From Ancylomarina sp963977525 (GTDB lineage: Bacteria; Bacteroidota; Bacteroidia; Bacteroidales; Marinifilaceae), in the NCBI GenBank assembly GCA_963977525.1, contig CAXBPC010000019.1, positions 1 to 64,000 on the forward strand: a stretch of 64,000 bases of DNA, given 5' to 3'. Shown one piece after another: positions 16,607-26,477 of the stretch. A program made the position numbers and the translations under genes. The notes under the pieces are model-generated. The model searched no databases. It was not told where the DNA came from and saw only the letters and a program-made list of their open reading frames with translations. Positions within the stretch are counted from its first letter, which is position 1; every line of letters begins with the position of its first letter.

Positions 16607-18658
16607 ATGTCAACAGGAAAAATTGGTGTTACCAGTCAGGATCTGTTCCCGATTATTAAGAAATTCTTATACTCTGATCACGATATCTTTTTACGTGAAA
16701 TCGTATCGAATGCAATTGATGCAACTCAAAAACTAAAGACTTTAACTGCAACAGGCGAATTCAAAGGTGAATTGGGCGAGCTTAAAGTTTCAATAAAACT
16801 TGACAAAGAGGCTAAAACTTTAACAGTTTCTGACCGTGGTATTGGTCTGACTAAAGAAGAAGTTGAAAAATACATCAACCAAATTGCTTTTTCAGGAGCT
16901 GAAGAGTTCATGGATAAATATAAGGACCAAGCTAATGCCATTATTGGTCACTTCGGTTTAGGTTTCTATTCTTCTTTCATGGTATCTGATAAGGTTGATA
17001 TCATTACTCTTTCGCACAAAGAAGGTGCTGAAGCTGTGAAGTGGAGCTGTGAGGGTAATCCTGAGTACACACTCGAAACAGTTGAAAAATCTGAGCGTGG
17101 TACTGATATCGTGATGCATATCTCGGAAGAGGAAAAAGAATTTTTGGAAGAAAGTCGTATTCAGCAGCTTTTGGACAAGTACTGTAAGTTCTTGCCAGTT
17201 GAAATTACTTTTGGAAACAAAAAAGAGTGGAAAGATGGTAAAGACGTTGAGACTGAAGAAGCCAATATTATAAATGACACCAACCCAGCATGGACAAAAA
17301 AGCCAGCTGATTTGACTGACGAAAACTACAATGATTTTTACCGTCAGCTTTACCCAATGGGCGAAGATCCTTTGTTCCACATTCATTTGAATGTAGACTA
17401 CCCATTTAACTTGACGGGTATTCTTTACTTCCCTAAGCTTAAAAACTCTGTTGAAATTCAGAAGAATAAAATTCAATTGTACTGCAACCAGGTATTCGTT
17501 ACCGATTCAGTAGAAGGTATCGTTCCAGAATTCTTGACTCTTTTACATGGTGTAATCGATTCTCCAGACATTCCATTGAACGTTTCTCGTTCATACTTAC
17601 AGAGTGATAGTAACGTTAAGAAGATCTCTAATCATATCACTAAAAAAGTAGCTGATAGCCTTTTCGATATCTTTAAGAAAGACCGTCAAGACTTCGAAAA
17701 CAAGTGGGATGATTTGAGAATTTTCGTTCAGTATGGTATGCTTAGCGAAGAGAAATTCTACGATCGTGCTAATAAATTCATGTTGGTTAAAAATTCAGAT
17801 GGTAAGTACTTCACTACTGAAGAGTACGAAGCAATCGTTAAGGAAAATCAGACTGACAAGGACGGTAACATGATTTGTCTTTATTCAACTAACGCTGAAG
17901 AACAATACACATATATAGACCAAGCTAAGGCTAAAGGTTACGATGTTCTAATAATGGACAGTCAGCTGGACAATCACCTAATTAACACTTTAGAGCAGAA
18001 GACTACGACAACTAAATATGTACGTGTCGATTCTGATATTGTTGACAAGTTGATTCAGAAAAATGAAGTGAAAACTTCTAAACTATCTCAAGAGCAGAGA
18101 AACGATTTGATTCCAGTATTCAACTCACAATTGCCAAGCGAGAAGGTTAACTACATTGTTGCTTTCGAATCTTTAGGAGCAGACTCTCAGCCATTAATGA
18201 TTACTCAAGCTGAATTTATGCGTCGTATGAAAGATATGGCTGCTATGAATCCAGGAATGGCGATGTATGGCGAAATGCCTGATTCGTACAACTTGGTTGT
18301 AAATACGGATCACGCACTTATCGAGACAATTCTTGAAAGCAAGGATGCTGAACTAAGCGACAAAATTGCTGAAGTTGCGGCAAAACTTGCTCCAGTAGTT
18401 GCAGAAAGAGAAGCTCTTGAAACTCTTAAGAAAGACAAGAAAGAAGATGAAGTTCCTCAGGAGGAAAAAGATAAGATGTCTGATGTTCAGAAGCAAATTA
18501 CAACGATTAACGCTGAGCGCGAAGCCTTATTAACTGGCTTTGGTAAGGATAATCAAATTGTGAAACAGCTGATTGATCTTGCTCTACTTGCTAACAACAT
18601 GCTTAAAGGTGAAGAGTTAGCTAATTTCGTAAAGCGTAGCGTCAAACTAATTAAATAG
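16607..18658 (+). CDS. htpG: Molecular chaperone HtpG (Hsp90)
   Basis: This is a full-length 683-residue bacterial Hsp90. The N-terminal GHKL ATPase domain has REIVSNAIDA, VSDRGIGLT and GHFGLGFYSSFMV. The middle domain has NVSRSYLQSD. The C-terminal dimerisation domain ends without the eukaryotic MEEVD. It binds and remodels client proteins in the cytoplasm. Codon use looks strongly biased (many AAG, GGT and CGT codons), suggesting high expression. The gene is monocistronic, with a strong terminator at 18694. A charged linker (KKDKKEDEVPQEEKDK) sits near residue 610. Confidence 0.97.
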   Translation: MSTGKIGVTSQDLFPIIKKFLYSDHDIFLREIVSNAIDATQKLKTLTATGEFKGELGELKVSIKLDKEAKTLTVSDRGIGLTKEEVEKYINQIAFSGAEEFMDKYKDQANAIIGHFGLGFYSSFMVSDKVDIITLSHKEGAEAVKWSCEGNPEYTLETVEKSERGTDIVMHISEEEKEFLEESRIQQLLDKYCKFLPVEITFGNKKEWKDGKDVETEEANIINDTNPAWTKKPADLTDENYNDFYRQLYPMGEDPLFHIHLNVDYPFNLTGILYFPKLKNSVEIQKNKIQLYCNQVFVTDSVEGIVPEFLTLLHGVIDSPDIPLNVSRSYLQSDSNVKKISNHITKKVADSLFDIFKKDRQDFENKWDDLRIFVQYGMLSEEKFYDRANKFMLVKNSDGKYFTTEEYEAIVKENQTDKDGNMICLYSTNAEEQYTYIDQAKAKGYDVLIMDSQLDNHLINTLEQKTTTTKYVRVDSDIVDKLIQKNEVKTSKLSQEQRNDLIPVFNSQLPSEKVNYIVAFESLGADSQPLMITQAEFMRRMKDMAAMNPGMAMYGEMPDSYNLVVNTDHALIETILESKDAELSDKIAEVAAKLAPVVAEREALETLKKDKKEDEVPQEEKDKMSDVQKQITTINAEREALLTGFGKDNQIVKQLIDLALLANNMLKGEELANFVKRSVKLIK

Positions 18659-18693
18659 TATTTTCGAATATTAATTCGAATCTAGTTCAAGAT

Positions 18694-18727
18694 AGAAAGC
18701 CACAACCTTAGCAGGGTGTGGCTTTCT
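18694..18727 (+). terminator. htpG terminator
   Basis: AGAAAGCCACA pairs with TGTGGCTTTCT, with an extra CC/GG pair inside the loop, 35 bases after the stop. Confidence 0.85.
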
Positions 18728-18744
18728 TATTTTCATTTTAAGTT

Positions 18745-18752
18745 TATCTTTG
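18745..18752 (+). promoter_or_regulatory. Bacteroidota -7 box
   Basis: TATCTTTG matches TAnnTTTG and lies 25 bases before the ATG at 18778. Confidence 0.55.
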
Positions 18753-18777
18753 ACTCAAATTTTGATACAATAATCCT

Positions 18778-19245
18778 ATGGAAAGAACAGAATTCATTAG
18801 TTATATATTTGATGCCCTTTATGCTCAACCTGAAAATGAGTCGTTAGATATCGCTTGTTGGGGAATGGAGCATCTTCAGACTGAGGATGACAGTCCTATA
18901 TACGAATCGATTATCGAAGAGTTTTTATCGAACGAATGGGCAAAAGATGAAGGTTTAGGGTTTCTTGTTTTAACGCCTGAAGGTCGTGACATTATCAATG
19001 TGTTCGGTTCATATACGGCTTTTATGGAAACTTACATGAAGCCGGCTCCAGAAATTAAACCAGCAGTTACCTTAAAAACAGTCAGCTTAGTTCTTAATCT
19101 TCTTCTAGTCTTATTTATTGGAATGCTTTTGATGACTAAGAATAATGACAACAAAATTATTGAAGATCAGAAAAATCAGGTTGAAACTCAACAGAAAACT
19201 ATTGAGTCTTTACAAGTGGTATTGAAAACTAAACCATCCCTGTAG
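18778..19245 (+). CDS. Hypothetical protein with one membrane segment
   Basis: A 155-residue protein I cannot assign to a named family. Residues 1-85 form a soluble acidic domain that may be a small winged-helix-like fold (GFLVLTPEGRDIINVFGSYTAFM resembles a wing and last helix). One transmembrane helix follows at about 98-121, then a short coiled coil (QKNQVETQQKTIESLQ). With no signal peptide, the N-terminal domain should be cytoplasmic. It has its own promoter and terminator. The winged-helix reading is inference. Confidence 0.75.
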   Translation: MERTEFISYIFDALYAQPENESLDIACWGMEHLQTEDDSPIYESIIEEFLSNEWAKDEGLGFLVLTPEGRDIINVFGSYTAFMETYMKPAPEIKPAVTLKTVSLVLNLLLVLFIGMLLMTKNNDNKIIEDQKNQVETQQKTIESLQVVLKTKPSL

Positions 19246-19302
19246 ACTAAGCTAAGCATTCAGTCAATAATTTAATTGATGAATTCATATAACAATCAGC
19301 AT

Positions 19303-19336
19303 AAAAAAAACTTGAGCAGACTCTCAAGTTTTTTTT
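19303..19336 (+). terminator. Terminator
   Basis: AAAAACTTGAG/CTCAAGTTTTTTTT hairpin 58 bases after the stop at 19245. Confidence 0.85.
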
Positions 19337-19434
19337 CATTTTACCCCTTTCCATTTAAAAAGATTCAAATTCTAACATAAATAATTTCTCGCTCATCATA
19401 AAAAAGATGTATTTTAGTATAAAACCTACTAAAT

Positions 19435-22400
19435 ATGAAAGTTGAGAAAGATTTCAAAAATGATGAAGTAAAACAACTATGGGATAATTTTAGTACAATA
19501 TCTCAAGAAGAATTATTTCAAAACTTTAATGTTCACATTAGCGAACTCCATGCAATTTTAAAAGCTTACACAGAATATTACGGAACTCTACATATTTCGA
19601 AACCTGAAGATAAAAGTAATTTTGCCAGCTTAAGTGAATTCAAACAAGCCACACTTAAGCTACTAGTAAAAAGCCAAAAAGACATAAATGATCGTGATTA
19701 TGGAAAGATGGCTCAGGCATATTTATCTAAACTCGACACTTTAGATTTAAATAAAACTTTAAGCCGAAAGGAGAAATTCACACCATACACTTTCAATAAA
19801 AAGGATAGATTACCTCTTCTATTCAAAAAATTAAGCATAAACACCAAGTTCAAATTAAAAGTTCGAAGAAGAAAAATCTTTAATATCTTCCGTAGAATGT
19901 TTAATAAAAATCTTTTGGGACTTGACACTTTCCAAAGGCGTAGAATTCCATATAAAAATTTGGTGGACTGCTATTTAGGCATTCATTTACCTAAAGCTCT
20001 GGCAAATAGCTTCCAAGAAATTATGCAAGTAAAAAGTTTAGTTTTACTAGACTTATGGCAATTCGATAAAGATTTTGAGATAGATATTCAAAATCAATTA
20101 TTAGAGAAGCAAAGTGATCAAATTCTATTGAATTCTGACAATAAATCAATTAAGGAAGTCATCAACAAGCAAGAGCAACGTCTTAATGATTTAAGTAACA
20201 AACTAAAAGATGATATTGCTTTAGCAAACTCGGATCAATTTGAAATGCTTGATCAGGCTTTGCTTTGTGTGGACTCGCCAGAATTATCTCGGAAAAAATT
20301 TCACCCAAATGAAGTTAAATCTGAACAAGACCAGGTCTTCACCACCATTGATTTGGAAAGTCAGAAATGGAATAACACTCATACAACCCTAATTGATGAT
20401 TGGTCCTTAGATCTTGAGATTGCACTACTTTATTTTACTGTTCTGGATGATTACACAAATTTACATTCCAAAATAAGCAAGTTTATTGATGAACATCTAA
20501 GTCTAAATATTGAGCAATTAAACGAATTCATCACTTCTTCAAGCAAGCGAATTCAAGAAAATGCCTCGACTCCCAAAGACTTGACTATTGTATTAAATGA
20601 AGAAAGAGAAAATATTAAGAATGAATTTATTGATAAAATATTGGCCCAAACAATTAAAAAATTATCAGGTAGCATCAATCAAGATATTGGAAAGTTTAAA
20701 GACAAAACAATCGAACTCATTAATAATGTCTCAGATAAGCGCAGTTTTATAAAAAGTAAGAATTATGAACGAGGTATACGTGAATCAGAAATCAACTGGC
20801 TTTCGCCCAAGGAACTTTTAAACTTTGAAGCTCTTCCTCATTTTGAAGCATCAATAAAAGTGATTAAGCTAGTTATTGAAGAGAATATGAAAAAAGCAAG
20901 ATTCAAACTTCTTGCTTTAGGTACTGTAAGTGATTTTAGTCTGGAGTCAGCTCAAATCATGTTGCAAAATAAAAAAGGAGCCATAAAACCAACCGTTCAA
21001 GTTGCTGAAGAAGGTTTGAACCGCGCTTTAATACATTTAAATGAAGCAACTGAGCTAATGGATGAGATTAAAAAAGAACCTCAGGAACAGCTTCATCAAA
21101 CCATTACAACATTCAACACTGAAATTCAGAAGCTCAAAAATGTCGATAACATTCTAGAACTGAATTTACAGATCGTTAAAATAAAGGCTATTGAACGTTC
21201 AAAAAAGCTAAGAGAAGATGCTATTACTTGGATTCTCAACATAATCCCCAAAGCTGTCAATTTTATAAAGGAGCATATTTCTGGAACGACGGGCTATATT
21301 GCCGAGATTAAAAAATATTTGGGAGCCAGTGCAGAAAAAGTTCAAATCTCTCACGAACTACCTGAATTTATTCGTCAAACAGAGCTAGCATTAAAGAAAC
21401 TTCCTTTCGTATATCAACGCCTTTACCAGCTAACACCAACTGATGAAGATCGTTTTTTTGTGAGTCGTCAAACCGAATTAGAAAACTTAGAAAAAGCATT
21501 TTCGGATTGGAATAAAGATCGGTTTGTTACAACGGCTCTCATTTCCGAAAAAGGAAGTGGAGCAACCTCTTTATTAAAGATATTCCTGAATAAAATTGAC
21601 ACAGATATTCCAATTATTCATCAATCATCAGATCAAAAAGTTTACACCAAGGATGCTTATTTAGCATTTTTTGCAGAAATTCTTAAACAGGACAAATTTG
21701 AATCCAACGAACAAATCATAGATTCCCTAAATAATGGATCTGATAACTTGATTCTCATTCTGGAAAACCTACATCACTTTTTCATAAAAAAAGTAAATGG
21801 TTTTGAATGTCAAAAAATGCTTTTCGAGCTCATGTCAAGAACATCGAAAAAAGTTTTTTGGATTGGGAGTTATACTATTCACTCTTGGGAATATCTTAAA
21901 AAAACAGTCGCTGTGTCTGAACATTTCATTAGGGAAATACATTTGCAAAAATTCGACGGGGCAACTTTAGATGAAGTCATTTTTAAACGTAATAACCTTA
22001 GCGGCTATAAAATCATATTTGAACCATCGAGAGAAAGTAAAAACTCAAAATCCTTTCAAAAAATGAATGAGGATGAAAAACAAGAGTTTCTTAGAAAACA
22101 GTTTTTCATTGAGCTATATCAAATGTCCAATGGGAATGTTAGTTTAGCGCAACTCTATTGGCTTCGCTCAACATGCTCGGTAAGCGACGACACTATAAAT
22201 ATTAGCTCACTTAGAGAGATTGATGTTTCATTTGTTAAAGATCTTCCTGGAGATCATTTGTTTGCCATGCATACCATACTCATACACGATGGTCTTAAAC
22301 TAGAAGATTATTCACTAGCCTTAAACATTCCCGAAAGTATGTGCAGAAACATCTTGATTCCGATGCTTGAAAAAGGCTTACTAATTCGACCCAAAGAGAA

Positions 22401-22470
22401 ATTCAATATCAACCCTATCATATTCAGACAAATCGTCAGCTTATTAAAGTCTCATAATTTTATCAACTAA
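19435..22470 (+). CDS. Large helical protein with degenerate P-loop domain
   Basis: A 1011-residue protein, not recognised as a named family. Residues 1-620 are long and helical, with a strongly basic patch at about 125-170 (KLKVRRRKIFNIFRRMF) and many coiled-coil stretches. From about 670 there is an AAA/STAND-like P-loop domain: the region introduced by RFFVSRQTELENLEKAF, a Walker-A position reading EKGSGATSLL in which Ala710 replaces the Lys, and a Walker-B-like LILILENLHH with Glu777. The last ~80 residues resemble a winged helix. No signal peptide or clear membrane segment is present. The stop is only 7 bases before an MscS channel gene, so the two are co-transcribed. It may be a non-hydrolysing scaffold or sensor for that channel. 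Confidence 0.8.
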   Translation: MKVEKDFKNDEVKQLWDNFSTISQEELFQNFNVHISELHAILKAYTEYYGTLHISKPEDKSNFASLSEFKQATLKLLVKSQKDINDRDYGKMAQAYLSKLDTLDLNKTLSRKEKFTPYTFNKKDRLPLLFKKLSINTKFKLKVRRRKIFNIFRRMFNKNLLGLDTFQRRRIPYKNLVDCYLGIHLPKALANSFQEIMQVKSLVLLDLWQFDKDFEIDIQNQLLEKQSDQILLNSDNKSIKEVINKQEQRLNDLSNKLKDDIALANSDQFEMLDQALLCVDSPELSRKKFHPNEVKSEQDQVFTTIDLESQKWNNTHTTLIDDWSLDLEIALLYFTVLDDYTNLHSKISKFIDEHLSLNIEQLNEFITSSSKRIQENASTPKDLTIVLNEERENIKNEFIDKILAQTIKKLSGSINQDIGKFKDKTIELINNVSDKRSFIKSKNYERGIRESEINWLSPKELLNFEALPHFEASIKVIKLVIEENMKKARFKLLALGTVSDFSLESAQIMLQNKKGAIKPTVQVAEEGLNRALIHLNEATELMDEIKKEPQEQLHQTITTFNTEIQKLKNVDNILELNLQIVKIKAIERSKKLREDAITWILNIIPKAVNFIKEHISGTTGYIAEIKKYLGASAEKVQISHELPEFIRQTELALKKLPFVYQRLYQLTPTDEDRFFVSRQTELENLEKAFSDWNKDRFVTTALISEKGSGATSLLKIFLNKIDTDIPIIHQSSDQKVYTKDAYLAFFAEILKQDKFESNEQIIDSLNNGSDNLILILENLHHFFIKKVNGFECQKMLFELMSRTSKKVFWIGSYTIHSWEYLKKTVAVSEHFIREIHLQKFDGATLDEVIFKRNNLSGYKIIFEPSRESKNSKSFQKMNEDEKQEFLRKQFFIELYQMSNGNVSLAQLYWLRSTCSVSDDTINISSLREIDVSFVKDLPGDHLFAMHTILIHDGLKLEDYSLALNIPESMCRNILIPMLEKGLLIRPKEKFNINPIIFRQIVSLLKSHNFIN

Positions 22471-22477
22471 TTGTATC

Positions 22478-23599
22478 ATGATGAAAAACTTTACGACACC
22501 TATTATATTCATACTGATAGGCTTGCTACACCTGCAAATATCCTTCGCTCAAGATACAAGCCAAGTCAATACACCTGTCTACCAAAATGATTCTTCAGTA
22601 AATAATATTAAACTGGAATATAAAGATCCCGATACATTAATTGAAATTTATAAACCTATAATAGGTGAAAAAAGCATTATCCCATCAATTGACACAGTTG
22701 AGATCAATCATACAGGAATTATACCACAGAAACTCGTTTTACACGAGAATGACACAAGCCTTTTTAGTGCTAAAAGACTATTCTCAAATTTTGAAAATAC
22801 AGTCTCTGATAAACCTAAAGATGTTCTGGAAGTTATTTCCCTATCAAAAATATTCTGGACTATTGTTCTTTTGTTCTTTGGGTATTATTTTATCCAATTA
22901 GTCATTAAAATTCTCGATATCTTTTCTGAACGTAGTGCTCGATTTCGTATCACTATAAAAGGTATTATTCCTGTTTTCAGGATTATCACTTGGGCCATCA
23001 TTATTTTTGCCATCATAAAAGGTATTTATAACCCACCCTTCGAAACAATTATCGCCTTTACAGCCTCTGTTGGTATTGCAGTTGGTTTGGCAGCTCAAGA
23101 TTTACTCAAAAATGTATTTGGAGGTATGGCTTTACTACTAGACAGACCCTTTAAGGTTGGAGATAAAATTGATAGCGGGAAATATTACGGAGAAGTTATT
23201 GAAATCGGGTTAAGAGCGACCCGATTAGTCACAGCTGACGATTCGGTTGTATCCGTACCCAATGCTGAACTGGTTAATTCGTCTGTTTCAAATGCAAACT
23301 CAGGAGAGCTCAATTGCCAAGTGGTTGCTGAAATTTACTTACCAATTGATATAGACACATTTAAAGTGAGACAAATTGCTACAGAGAGTGCTCAAGTTTC
23401 TCGATATGTTTACCTCAACAAACCTATTACCGTTTTATTCTTCAACGAAGTAAAAGAAAGACGATCCTACCTTAAAATGAGGATAAAAGCCTATGTAATG
23501 GATATTCGTTACGAATTTCAATTTAAAAGTGATATGACAGAAATTGTTATACGTGAGCTATTAAAAGAAGGCCTTATCTCAAAAGATGAGCTGTTTTAA
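22478..23599 (+). CDS. MscS-family mechanosensitive channel
   Basis: A 373-residue small-conductance channel protein. Residues 1-25 form a signal peptide or first membrane segment ending near SFAQD, followed by about 90 residues predicted to be extracytoplasmic. Membrane segments lie at about 122-145, 165-185 and 188-215. The last is the pore helix, with GIAVGLAAQDLLKNVFGGMALLLDRPFKVGD, the MscS signature. The cytoplasmic beta and alpha/beta vestibule follows. The channel opens under membrane tension and releases solutes. It is tightly coupled to the 1011-residue protein upstream (7-base gap). Adjacent Met codons allow a start at 22478 or 22481. Confidence 0.9.
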   Translation: MMKNFTTPIIFILIGLLHLQISFAQDTSQVNTPVYQNDSSVNNIKLEYKDPDTLIEIYKPIIGEKSIIPSIDTVEINHTGIIPQKLVLHENDTSLFSAKRLFSNFENTVSDKPKDVLEVISLSKIFWTIVLLFFGYYFIQLVIKILDIFSERSARFRITIKGIIPVFRIITWAIIIFAIIKGIYNPPFETIIAFTASVGIAVGLAAQDLLKNVFGGMALLLDRPFKVGDKIDSGKYYGEVIEIGLRATRLVTADDSVVSVPNAELVNSSVSNANSGELNCQVVAEIYLPIDIDTFKVRQIATESAQVSRYVYLNKPITVLFFNEVKERRSYLKMRIKAYVMDIRYEFQFKSDMTEIVIRELLKEGLISKDELF

Positions 23600-23611
23600 A
23601 TATCATTCAAA

Positions 23612-23645
23612 AAAAATACCCCCTTCAGATGAAGTCGGTATTTTT
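23612..23645. terminator. Bidirectional terminator
   Basis: AAAAATACC/GGTATTTTT with an inner CTTC/GAAG pairing, between the convergent MscS and ABC-F genes. Confidence 0.75.
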
Positions 23646-23661
23646 ATTATATCATCGCGCT

Positions 23662-25524
23662 TTAAGCTCCTATTTCACTAAGCTCTAGCCAGCGCATTTC
23701 CTTTTCATCTATCAAATCCATGACCTCTTGTATACGAGCCGATTTAACCATTAAATCTTCATTCGATATACCCGAACTCATAGCCTTTTCAATTTCATCT
23801 TTTTCCTCATTCAAGCTTTCCATATCTTTTTCCAACTGCTCAAACTCACGTTTTTCGTTGAACGACATTTTGGTTTTGATTGTCTGCTTAGGCTTTTCCT
23901 TTTTTACTTTCACAGGTTTTTCAATCTGCTTCTGCTTTAGTTCATTTGCTAGCTGAGCATCTCGATAAAGGGTATAGTTACCAGTGAAGTTTCTAATTTG
24001 CCCTTGCCCTTCGAACACGAACATATGCTCTACCACCTTATCCATAAAGTAACGGTCGTGAGATACAATAATCAAACAACCTTTAAAGTTCATTAGATAA
24101 TCCTCCAATACATTCAGAGTCATAATATCCAAATCATTGGTAGGCTCATCAAGAATTAAAAAATTCGGGTTTTTCATCAGCACGGTCATCAAGTATAAAC
24201 GACGCTTTTCTCCCCCACTCAATTTCGATACTTGATTGTATTGCATCTTGGTTGGGAATAGAAAATACTCCAAAAATTGTGAAGCCGACATTTCCCTACC
24301 AGTTCCTAAGTCAATACTCTCAGCGATTTCTTTAATAACCTCAATAATCTTCTGACTCTCGTTTATCTTCATGCCATCTTGCTTGTAATAGCCATAGACA
24401 ACAGTTTCTCCAATCTCGATCTTACCCGAATCTGCTTCAATATTTTGAGTGATGATATTCAGAAAAGTGGATTTTCCCGTACCATTCTTACCGATAATAC
24501 CAATTTTCTCACCTCTTTGGAATTTATAGGAGAAATCCTCCAATATCTTCAAATCACCAAAGCTCTTATTTAAGTGTTCGAATTCGAGTATCTTGGTTCC
24601 AAGTCTGGCTGATTTAATATCCAGATCAAGTTTTTCCTCTTTATAACCCGTACTAGCCTTATCTTTTATATCATAAAAAGCATCAATTCTCGACTTGGCC
24701 TTTGTGCCTCTGGCTTGTGGCATACGGCGCATCCACTCTTGTTCAGTTTTTAAAAGGCTTTTAGCTTTGTTCGCTTCAGCATTCTGATTGTGAATTCTTT
24801 CTTCTCGCTTTTCCAGATAATAAGTATAATTACCTTTATAGCTATGAATGTTATTGGCATCCATCTCAATAATTTCGTTACAAACACGATCAAGGAAATA
24901 CCTGTCGTGAGTAACCATCAAAAGAGTTCCTTTCGACTTTTTCAAATATTCCTCAAGCCACTCAATCATTTCCAAATCCAAGTGGTTGGTTGGCTCATCA
25001 AGCATCAATAAGTCGGGATCGGTAATCAAAACCTTAGCCATACCAATACGCTTTTTCTGTCCTCCAGAAAGTTGAGATATAGGCTGATCGTAGTTGGTAA
25101 TCTTCAGTTTCGATAGAATCTGTTTCACCTTCACTTCGTAATCCCAGGCTTTATGCAAATCCATCTTTTCAAGAATCTCTGTCATGCCATCTTCCTGCCC
25201 TGACTCAACCATTCTTTCATAATCGCGAATAACAGATAATACAGGATCAGTTGAATTGAAAAGCTCATTGATAACCGTATTATTCTCATTCATTTCAGGA
25301 ATCTGCTCCAAATAGCCAAGTTTGATATCCTTACGAAAAGAAATATCTCCACTGTCCTGACTGTCTTTTCCTGCAATGATATTTAAGAGCGAGGTTTTTC
25401 CCGTTCCATTTTTTGCGATCAGTGCAATCTTCTGTCCCTGCAGAACACCAAAATTTATATCGGTGAATAAAACCTTATCCCCAAAACTCTTGGTTAGGTT
25501 TTCTATTTGTAAGTATGATATCAT
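23662..25524 (-). CDS. ABC-F family ATPase, Uup-like
   Basis: A 620-residue protein with two ABC ATPase domains and no membrane segment, the mark of the ABC-F family that acts on ribosomes. Domain 1 has Walker A KNGTGKTSLL, signature LSGGQKKRIG and DEPTNHLD. Domain 2 has GKNGTGKSTFL, LSGGEKRRLYL and DEPTNDLD. The linker between them is basic (P-tRNA interaction motif region, about 240-300). The C-terminus from about 535 is a charged coiled coil like that of Uup. The family member is probably a housekeeping translation factor rather than a resistance protein, but this cannot be settled from sequence alone. Confidence 0.9.
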   Translation of the reverse strand: MISYLQIENLTKSFGDKVLFTDINFGVLQGQKIALIAKNGTGKTSLLNIIAGKDSQDSGDISFRKDIKLGYLEQIPEMNENNTVINELFNSTDPVLSVIRDYERMVESGQEDGMTEILEKMDLHKAWDYEVKVKQILSKLKITNYDQPISQLSGGQKKRIGMAKVLITDPDLLMLDEPTNHLDLEMIEWLEEYLKKSKGTLLMVTHDRYFLDRVCNEIIEMDANNIHSYKGNYTYYLEKREERIHNQNAEANKAKSLLKTEQEWMRRMPQARGTKAKSRIDAFYDIKDKASTGYKEEKLDLDIKSARLGTKILEFEHLNKSFGDLKILEDFSYKFQRGEKIGIIGKNGTGKSTFLNIITQNIEADSGKIEIGETVVYGYYKQDGMKINESQKIIEVIKEIAESIDLGTGREMSASQFLEYFLFPTKMQYNQVSKLSGGEKRRLYLMTVLMKNPNFLILDEPTNDLDIMTLNVLEDYLMNFKGCLIIVSHDRYFMDKVVEHMFVFEGQGQIRNFTGNYTLYRDAQLANELKQKQIEKPVKVKKEKPKQTIKTKMSFNEKREFEQLEKDMESLNEEKDEIEKAMSSGISNEDLMVKSARIQEVMDLIDEKEMRWLELSEIGA

Positions 25525-25654
25525 GAATGATTTTGCTTTCGATTATACCGATTATTATTTTAGATAACCATTAAAATTAATCTGATATTTAATGACCTAA
25601 AAATATATATCGGCATTATTCCTGATTATTTTAAATTGTAAATGGAATAAGACG

Positions 25655-25662
25655 CAAACTTA
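25655..25662 (-). promoter_or_regulatory. Bacteroidota -7 box for the ABC-F gene
   Basis: TAAGTTTG on the minus strand matches TAnnTTTG, about 130 bases before the ATG at 25524. A near-match TATTTTCG on the other strand at about 25790 could serve nth. Confidence 0.45.
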
Positions 25663-25820
25663 CAAATTTGAAACGACACCCTAGCTTTTAAACTAAGCTG
25701 AATACAAGAACAATCTCTCATTTATCATCACATATAATAAAATTCAAAGATCTAATAGCAGACTGTGCGATCTCTTATTTAAAATCATTATTTTCGTGAG
25801 TCTAAACAGCAAATGAATAC

Positions 25821-26477
25821 ATGCGAAAGAAAGAACGTTTTGAAAAAGTGATAGCTTGGTTCCAAGAGAACATGCCTATTGCAGAAACCGAACTCCATTA
25901 TACCAATCCATACGAATTGCTTGTTGCAGTTATATTATCAGCACAGTGCACAGATAAGCGTGTGAATATGATGACTCCAGCTCTTTTTGAGCAATACCCT
26001 ACTGCATTCGAATTATCTCATGCAACACAAGAAGATATCTTTAACTTCATTCGTTCGTGTTCGTATCCTAACAATAAAGCCAAGCACTTATTAGGCATGG
26101 CTAAAATGCTAGTCGAAGATTTTAAGGAAGTAGTTCCTGATGATATCAAAGAGCTTCAGAAAATGCCTGGTGTTGGTAGAAAAACAGCTAATGTAATTGC
26201 ATCGGTTGTTTACGACAAGCCTGCTATGGCTGTTGACACACATGTATTTAGAGTTTCTGCTAGAATGGGTTTAACAACCAATGCTAAAACCCCTTTGGAA
26301 ACGGAAAAACAATTGATGAAGTATATTCCTGAGGAATATGTCGCAACTGCTCATCATTGGTTAATCTTGCATGGTCGTTATGTTTGTATTGCCAGAAAAC
26401 CAAAGTGTAAATCTTGTGGTTTAAAGGACTTGTGTAAATTCTATATTAAAGAACAGAAGAAAGAACAAAATGTATAA
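25821..26477 (+). CDS. nth: Endonuclease III
   Basis: A 218-residue base-excision repair glycosylase/AP lyase that removes oxidised pyrimidines. It has the helix-hairpin-helix MPGVGRKTANV with the catalytic Lys, the catalytic Asp in VDTHVFR, and the C-terminal 4Fe-4S cluster motif C-x6-C-x2-C-x5-C (CIARKPKCKSCGLKDLC). Length is normal. The next gene, a Nudix hydrolase, overlaps its end by 8 bases, so the two are translationally coupled, and a link to oxidative-damage control is plausible. Confidence 0.96.
   Translation: MRKKERFEKVIAWFQENMPIAETELHYTNPYELLVAVILSAQCTDKRVNMMTPALFEQYPTAFELSHATQEDIFNFIRSCSYPNNKAKHLLGMAKMLVEDFKEVVPDDIKELQKMPGVGRKTANVIASVVYDKPAMAVDTHVFRVSARMGLTTNAKTPLETEKQLMKYIPEEYVATAHHWLILHGRYVCIARKPKCKSCGLKDLCKFYIKEQKKEQNV

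Noticed and set aside
16958..17476. 172-codon open frame on the minus strand inside htpG
   Set aside because: It is antisense to a strongly conserved coding region, has a Phe/Val-rich unnatural composition and no recognisable motif. It is a shadow of htpG codon bias.
19435..22470. STAND-type antiphage ATPase
   Set aside because: The Walker-A Lys is missing, no effector domain or defence neighbours are seen, and it is linked to an MscS channel. A defence role is possible but unsupported.
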